Below are positions 1-3,945 of a DNA stretch of 6,243 bases, piece by piece. The translations under genes and the position numbers were made by a program. Each line of letters opens with the position of its first letter. Positions within the stretch are counted from its first letter, which is position 1. The stretch lies in assembly GCA_003454135.1 (NCBI GenBank), contig DMKW01000199.1, positions 6,009-12,251 on the forward strand. The letters run 5' to 3'. The stretch is from Microbacteriaceae bacterium (GTDB lineage: Bacteria > Actinomycetota > Actinomycetes > Actinomycetales > Microbacteriaceae). Under the pieces are notes generated by a model that made no database searches, was not told the DNA's origin, and saw only the letters and a list, made by a program, of their open reading frames with translations.

Positions 1-41
1 CGGGTGAGACGGGTGTGGGTCGCGGGGCGGGCGAGCGGAGG
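1..41. other. Window edge downstream of the last gene
   Basis: GC-rich bases after the stop of the small four-cysteine gene. No stem-loop with a U-tract, no start signal and no tRNA-like sequence can be seen; the stretch is too short to judge. Confidence 0.5.
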
Positions 42-299
42 CTAGCGCGAGACCTGCAGCCAGGCCATGCCGCGCAGGTCGATGGACGTGCAGTTCGGTT
101 CCGTCACGACCACCATGAGCACGTCTTCGCATTGGGAGCAGCGCACGACGATGCCCATGTCATCCTCGTAGACCATCGCCCGAGCGAGCACCGCCACGTC
201 GCCGCAGCCCAGACAGCGGGCGGATGCCATGGTCGAGTCGAATGTGAACAGCTCGGAGAGCGGGCCTGCGAGCGCGTTTCCGTCGAGCCGGCCGGGCAT
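42..299 (-). CDS. Small four-cysteine metal-knuckle protein (DUF6510-like)
   Basis: An 85-residue protein with two CxxC knuckles: CLGCG (C29, C32) and CSQC (C54, C57), 21 residues apart, plus a lone C70. This is the pattern of a zinc ribbon or a rubredoxin-like Fe site. It has no signal peptide or membrane helix. The ATG at 299 shares a base with the stop of the flavoprotein gene (TGATG), so the two are translationally coupled; the frame stays open upstream to 512 but only as a shadow of the flavoprotein gene. It ends with TAG, the only non-TGA stop among these genes. From memory, small proteins annotated DUF6510 accompany this molybdoenzyme-flavoprotein pair in actinobacteria; their function is not known to me. 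It could be a structural or assembly factor, or a small electron carrier. Confidence 0.82.
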   Translation of the reverse strand: MPGRLDGNALAGPLSELFTFDSTMASARCLGCGDVAVLARAMVYEDDMGIVVRCSQCEDVLMVVVTEPNCTSIDLRGMAWLQVSR

Positions 300-1015
300 C
301 ACTTGCCCCCGAACCTCTCGGTCTTGACCGACTCGGCCGGGTGCCCGAGATCGACGAGCCAGGTAGCCACGCTTTCCACGAATCCCGTGGGACCGCAGAC
401 GAAGACCCCGGGGGAGTCGTTCGCCGGGAAGACGGATGCCTCGAGCACCTCGCGGCTGATTCGCCCGGCCGGCGTCGGCCACCCGCTCGGGGCGCGGCGC
501 GTGTAGACCCACGTCACGTCGAGACCTGGCATCTCGCGCGTGAGCTCATCGCGGAAGAACGCGTCCTCCTGCGTGCGCACCGAGTAAAGCAGCCGGAACG
601 GCGCACTGCTGCCCGAGGCCGTGTGGGAGCGGATCATCGCCATGAGCGGCACGATCCCCGAACCGCCACCGATGAGCTGCACCTTCTCTACCTGTTCCGG
701 CCGCCAGACGAACCAGCCTCCGAGCGGTCCGCGCAGCTCGAGCTGGTCGCCCACCATGAGGTCGTCGACCAGGTAGGGAGACACCTCGCCGTCCGGCAGG
801 CGGTCGACCGCGAGTTGCACGCGCCGGTCGGGTCCGGCCGAGGCGATCGAGTACGAGCGCACGGCCGTGTAGCCGTCGGGCGCGGTGAGTCGCACGTCGA
901 CATGCTGGCCGGCGACATTGCCACCCCAGCCGGGAACGTCGAGCACGATGCTGCGCCCGGATGACGTCTCCATTCGAGTCTCCGCCACGACGCCCACGGT
1001 CCAGCCGCCCGTCAC
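299..1015 (-). CDS. FAD-binding oxidoreductase, ferredoxin-NADP reductase type
   Basis: A 238-residue soluble flavoprotein of the ferredoxin reductase family, expected to move electrons between NAD(P)H and a partner. The N-terminal FAD-binding barrel carries RSYSIAS (53-59), the flavin signature, and GEVSPYLVDDL (76-86). It is followed by GPLGGWF (96-102). The NAD(P)H-binding half shows LIGGGSGIVPL (114-124) and VFVCGPTGFVE (204-214), and the protein ends ERFGGK (233-238). There is no [2Fe-2S] plant-ferredoxin domain, no heme domain and no membrane segment, so it must hand electrons to another protein. The GTG start at 1015 sits in the four-base overlap with the molybdoenzyme stop codon and has no clear Shine-Dalgarno of its own, so translation is probably coupled. 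The obvious partner is the molybdoenzyme encoded just upstream. Its TGA overlaps the next start as TGATG. Confidence 0.92.
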   Translation of the reverse strand: MTGGWTVGVVAETRMETSSGRSIVLDVPGWGGNVAGQHVDVRLTAPDGYTAVRSYSIASAGPDRRVQLAVDRLPDGEVSPYLVDDLMVGDQLELRGPLGGWFVWRPEQVEKVQLIGGGSGIVPLMAMIRSHTASGSSAPFRLLYSVRTQEDAFFRDELTREMPGLDVTWVYTRRAPSGWPTPAGRISREVLEASVFPANDSPGVFVCGPTGFVESVATWLVDLGHPAESVKTERFGGK

Positions 1016-1605
1016 CAGTAGCGCTGTTCGAGCCAGGGGTCACCGTACAGGTGGTAGCCGTTCTGCTCCCAGAAGCCGGGTTCGTCGTCGCTCTGCATCA
1101 CGAGTCCGCGAATCCACTTGGCGCTCTTCCAAAAGTAAAGGTGCGGGATCAGCAGTCGCGCCGGCCCGCCGTGCTCGGCTTCGAGGGGCTCGCCGTCGAA
1201 CTCGAAGGCGATCCACGCCTTGCCGTCGAGCAGGTCCTCGAGCGGCACGTTCGTCGTGTAGCCGCCATAGGAGTGCGCCATCACGTAGTCGTAGCTCGTC
1301 TCCACGTCGGCGAAGAGCGTGTCGAGGGAGACCCCACGCCAGGAGGTGCCGAGCTTCGACCAGCGTGTGACGCAGTGTATGTCGGTGCCGATGTCTTCGA
1401 TGGGAAGCGCCTGCAGGGCATCCCAATCCCACTTGTGCACGGTTCCGGACTCGGTGCGGATGCTGAACTCCCAGTCCGCGGTGTCGATGTCGGGGGTCGG
1501 GCCGGCCGAGAGCACCGGGAAGTCCTCGGTGAGGTACTGGCCAGGGGGGAGTGCAGGGTTGTGTTCCCTGCTCCGCCCCGAAAAACCTCGAGAGATGATG
1601 CCCAT
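1012..1605 (-). CDS. Sulfite-oxidase-like molybdopterin-dependent oxidoreductase (short, cytoplasmic form)
   Basis: A 197-residue protein of the sulfite oxidase/YedY-type Mo-pterin fold, most like the short actinobacterial sulfite oxidase-like oxidoreductases. The expected molybdenum ligand is C78 in DIHCVTRWS (75-83). Other family marks are SWRGVSLDTLF (88-98), GYTTNVPLEDLL (115-126), HGGPARLLIP (145-154) and KSAKWIRGL (160-168). It lacks the C-terminal dimerisation domain and the cytochrome b5 domain of animal sulfite oxidase or plant nitrate reductase. It has no twin-arginine or other signal peptide, so it should be cytoplasmic, unlike periplasmic MsrP. The ATG at 1605 is chosen because AAGGAG lies six bases upstream; the ORF can be read back to 1659 but without family similarity. 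Its TGA overlaps the GTG of the flavoprotein gene by four bases (GTGA), implying coupled translation and a shared function. The substrate is unknown to me. Confidence 0.9.
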   Translation of the reverse strand: MGIISRGFSGRSREHNPALPPGQYLTEDFPVLSAGPTPDIDTADWEFSIRTESGTVHKWDWDALQALPIEDIGTDIHCVTRWSKLGTSWRGVSLDTLFADVETSYDYVMAHSYGGYTTNVPLEDLLDGKAWIAFEFDGEPLEAEHGGPARLLIPHLYFWKSAKWIRGLVMQSDDEPGFWEQNGYHLYGDPWLEQRYW

Positions 1606-1611
1606 TCGATG

Positions 1612-1617
1612 CTCCTT
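1612..1617 (-). promoter_or_regulatory. Shine-Dalgarno site of the molybdoenzyme gene
   Basis: AAGGAG on the minus strand, six bases before the ATG at 1605. It is a textbook site and decides the start against the longer reading from 1659. Confidence 0.8.
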
Positions 1618-1627
1618 CGGTCGCCCC

Positions 1628-1656
1628 AGCCTACTGAAACAGCGCCTCGATGTCTG
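1628..1656 (-). promoter_or_regulatory. Possible weak promoter for the molybdoenzyme-flavoprotein-knuckle trio
   Basis: In the 72-base gap between the NnaR-like gene and the molybdoenzyme gene, the minus strand reads CAGACA (1651-1656), a 17-base spacer, then TAGGCT (1628-1633). These match the -35 TTGACA at four of six positions and the TAnnnT pattern of actinobacterial -10 boxes. Initiation about seven bases further on would give a leader of roughly 15 bases that still contains the AAGGAG site. This is inference from a short match; read-through from nirB remains equally possible. Confidence 0.28.
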
Positions 1657-1677
1657 CAACTCGTGGAGGCCCGAGCG

Positions 1678-2859
1678 TCACACGTCGACGCGGTAGCCGC
1701 GCTTGATGACGGTCGCGACGAGGCCGGCATCCGGGAGCGCCTGGCGAAGGCGGCTGATCGCGACGTCGACCGCGTGGTCGTCCTGCATCTCCGGCAGCGC
1801 CGCGGCGAGGGCCGCGCGGGAGATCACCGCGCCGCGAGAGGCGAGCAGTATGCGCAGGATGGTGAGGGACGTTGGCGCGAGCGTCGCCGATCGGCCCGCG
1901 ACGGTCACGAGCCGGCCGCGCAACTCCACGGGGCCGTGCGCGGTGTCGAGCCGGGTGACCCGGTGGTCTTCAAGGTATTCGCACAACAGGCGGATGAGCG
2001 CGCCCATGCGATACCGCTCGGGGATGATGGGGGTGATGCCGCCCGCGATCAGTGGCGCGGCCGTGACGGGTCCCACGGCGGCCGCGACCACATTCTCCGC
2101 GAACGCGTCCTGCACCTGCTGGAGCCTGCCGATGCCGTCGGCCGCGCCGAAGAGCGCCTCGACGGCCGGGGCGCTCGTGAACGTGACGGCGTCGACCGAG
2201 CCGGTGCAAATCGCGTCGACGAGTTTGAGCACCCGGCTGGAGTCGTCGGGAAGCAGCCAGCGGTACGGCGCGACGGTGAGTACGGTGACCCCGGCTGCGC
2301 GAAGTCGCTCGAGCTGGGGCTGGTCGGTGAATCCGTGCAGTTGCACGGCCACCGTCTTGCCAACGGCGCCCTCCCGCAGCACGAAGTCCACGAGCGACTT
2401 CGTTGTCTCTTCGTCGCTCATCCCTGAATCGTCGAGACCCGCCGCGCGAACGGCGCCCCTGGCCTTGGGCCCCCGCACGAGGATGCGCGAGTGGGAGAGC
2501 GTGGCCGTGAGGTCGTGGCCGAGTCCAGCGGCGTCCGCCGCCTCGAACCAGCGGCGAATTCCGTAGGACGTCGTGGCGAGCAGGATGTCGGGCCGCGCCT
2601 CGATGATGGCGAGCGTGTCGCGCGTGAGCTTCGTGTCGTCCGAGGACGCGGCGATGCGGATCGCGGGGGCGTGCAGCACCTCGGCGCCGCGTCGCTCGAA
2701 CGCGGCGATGAGGTCTTCTGATCGGCGATCCGAGGTCACGCCGATGCGAAAGCCCGCGAGCTGGTCGGGGCGGAACCCCGGAAGGTTCGAATCCGTTCCA
2801 CTATCGGTCAGGGGGTCTCCCTTGTCGAGGGGTGCACGCGCGTCTGTGGCTGCCAGCAC
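1678..2859 (-). CDS. nnaR: HemD-like domain fused to OmpR-type winged helix; NnaR-like nitrate/nitrite regulator
   Basis: A 393-residue protein from the GTG at 2859. Residues about 34-296 match the uroporphyrinogen-III synthase (HemD) fold: an opening segment LAGFRIGVTSDRR (34-46), a first-lobe segment LLATTSYGIRRWF (93-105), and a second-lobe segment VDAVTFTSAPAVEALF (222-237). Residues about 311-393 form a PhoB/OmpR-type winged helix with GAVISRAAL (343-351), recognition-helix core HAVDVAISRLRQAL (362-375) and the terminal wing TVIKRGYRV (383-391). There is no phospho-receiver domain. This architecture is that of actinobacterial NnaR (Streptomyces, Mycobacterium), a regulator of nitrate/nitrite assimilation genes. 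The position directly behind nirB and SUMT supports that role. It may instead, or also, be an active HemD supplying uroporphyrinogen III to SUMT; the family has few invariant catalytic residues, so sequence cannot decide. The start is uncertain: ATG 2916 (412 aa, overlapping the preceding gene) and CTG 2811 (377 aa) are alternatives. Confidence 0.88.
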   Translation of the reverse strand: MLAATDARAPLDKGDPLTDSGTDSNLPGFRPDQLAGFRIGVTSDRRSEDLIAAFERRGAEVLHAPAIRIAASSDDTKLTRDTLAIIEARPDILLATTSYGIRRWFEAADAAGLGHDLTATLSHSRILVRGPKARGAVRAAGLDDSGMSDEETTKSLVDFVLREGAVGKTVAVQLHGFTDQPQLERLRAAGVTVLTVAPYRWLLPDDSSRVLKLVDAICTGSVDAVTFTSAPAVEALFGAADGIGRLQQVQDAFAENVVAAAVGPVTAAPLIAGGITPIIPERYRMGALIRLLCEYLEDHRVTRLDTAHGPVELRGRLVTVAGRSATLAPTSLTILRILLASRGAVISRAALAAALPEMQDDHAVDVAISRLRQALPDAGLVATVIKRGYRVDV

Positions 2860-2874
2860 GACTGTCTCACCCTG
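2860..2874 (-). promoter_or_regulatory. Probable ribosome binding region for the GTG start of the NnaR-like gene
   Basis: GGTGA, which matches the extended anti-Shine-Dalgarno complement (AGGAGGTGA), ends seven bases before the GTG at 2859 and overlaps the SUMT stop codon. By comparison the ATG at 2916 has GAGG directly abutting it, with no spacer. A competing strong site, AAGGGAG at 2817-2823, lies five bases before a CTG at 2811. Confidence 0.45.
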
Positions 2875-3943
2875 CGAGTCGCGCCGCGGTGTGCAGCAGC
2901 TCGACAGCCGCGACATCCTCGTCGTGTGACAATCGTACGACTTCGCCGATCACGATCACCGCCGGCGAGCGAACCCCGGCCTGGGTGGCCACGTTCACGG
3001 CCGTGGAGATCGAGGTGACGGTGGTGCGCTGGCTCGAGCTGAAGGCCCGCTCGATGATGGCGAGGGGCATGTCCGCGCGCATCCCGTGGCGGGCGAGGCC
3101 AGCCGACAGGTGCGGAAGCGTGCCGACCCCCATGAGCACGACGATGGTGCCACCGAGGCCCACAAGGTGGGCGAGCTCGACCTCCGAGAGCGGGGCATGA
3201 CCCGAGATGACGGTGAACAGCCGGCTGATCTCCCGGTGGGTCACCGGGATGCCCGCGGCGGCGGGGGCCGCGATCGCGCTCGAGACCCCGGAGATCACGG
3301 TCACCGGCACGCGGGCGTCGCGGCACGCGATCACCTCTTCCCCGCCCCGGCCGAAGACGAAGGGGTCGCCGCCTTTGAGCCGCACGACGGTGTCGCCGTC
3401 ACGTGCGCTCTGAACGAGCATCCGCTCGATCTCGTGTTGGGGAACGGCGTGATGGCCGGGCGTCTTGCCGACGTTGACGAGCGTGGCGCCGGGCGCCCAC
3501 TCGGAGAGCCGGTCGCTCGGTCCGAGCCGGTCGAAGTAGACGATGTCGGCGGCGCGGAGGGCCGACATAGCGGCGACCGTGAGCAACTCGTCGTCGCCGG
3601 GCCCGCCGCCGACGAGGGTGACGTGGCCGACGGGGGAGGTCGCGGCGGCCGGTTCCCGCGTGAGCCAGACCCGAAGCTCAGCGCAGACCTCGACGATGGT
3701 CGTCTCGACGCTCGGGGCGGCATCCACGACCACGACGAGGTCCATCGTGCCAAGGAGGTCCCGCCAGGCGTTGGCGGAGGCCGGCGGATCGACGCGATGC
3801 ACCGCCGGCGCCTGCGCCGCGTCGTCGGCGACGACGTACACGACCGCCCCGGCCGAGAGGTAGCGGGCGATCGACCGGCGGGCCGCGCGAACGGCGCCGA
3901 CGATCACCACGTGCCGGTCGGCGAGATCGAGGGTCAACTGCAT
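2867..3943 (-). CDS. cobA: Uroporphyrinogen-III C-methyltransferase (SUMT) with degenerate N-terminal siroheme-synthase-like domain
   Basis: A 358-residue protein. Its C-terminal part (about 107-340) is an S-adenosylmethionine-dependent methyltransferase converting uroporphyrinogen III to precorrin-2, the precursor of siroheme (needed by NirB) and cobalamin. Motifs seen: VGGGPGDDELLT (111-122), VYFDRLG (135-141), VNVGKTPGHHAVPQ (156-169), VRLKGGDPFVFGRGGEE (187-203), AAPAAAGIPVTHR (225-237) and TIVVLMGVG (266-274). Residues 1 to about 105 look like the start of a CysG/Met8p-type precorrin-2 dehydrogenase/ferrochelatase, but the domain is about half the usual length. The glycine-rich NAD motif is reduced to VIVGAVRAARR (13-23), and the usual catalytic Asp region reads VVVVDAAPS (70-78). 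This half is probably inactive, so oxidation and iron insertion would be done by other proteins. The ATG at 3943 is chosen for its strong Shine-Dalgarno site and because SUMT homology does not extend upstream into nirB. It is almost certainly co-transcribed with nirB. Confidence 0.93.
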   Translation of the reverse strand: MQLTLDLADRHVVIVGAVRAARRSIARYLSAGAVVYVVADDAAQAPAVHRVDPPASANAWRDLLGTMDLVVVVDAAPSVETTIVEVCAELRVWLTREPAAATSPVGHVTLVGGGPGDDELLTVAAMSALRAADIVYFDRLGPSDRLSEWAPGATLVNVGKTPGHHAVPQHEIERMLVQSARDGDTVVRLKGGDPFVFGRGGEEVIACRDARVPVTVISGVSSAIAAPAAAGIPVTHREISRLFTVISGHAPLSEVELAHLVGLGGTIVVLMGVGTLPHLSAGLARHGMRADMPLAIIERAFSSSQRTTVTSISTAVNVATQAGVRSPAVIVIGEVVRLSHDEDVAAVELLHTAARLAG

Positions 3944-3945
3944 GG

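Noticed and set aside
300..512. Upstream extension of the small four-cysteine frame
   Set aside because: It lies wholly inside the flavoprotein gene in another frame, is Arg-rich, and the TGATG junction gives a better start at 299.
1012..1605. Assignment as MsrP (periplasmic methionine sulfoxide reductase)
   Set aside because: No twin-arginine signal, shorter protein, and the partner is a soluble FNR flavoprotein, not the membrane heme protein MsrQ.
1644..1670. Possible stem GCCTC/GAGGC after the NnaR-like gene as a terminator
   Set aside because: Only five pairs with a 17-base loop and no following U-tract.
961..2427. Plus-strand open frame of 488 codons
   Set aside because: It runs antisense across three well-supported minus-strand genes, is rich in Arg, Ala and Gly with no recognisable domain, and is what high-GC codon bias produces on the opposite strand.
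3634..3943. Full CysG trifunctional siroheme synthase
   Set aside because: The N-terminal domain is about half length with a broken NAD motif, so only the methyltransferase activity is supported.
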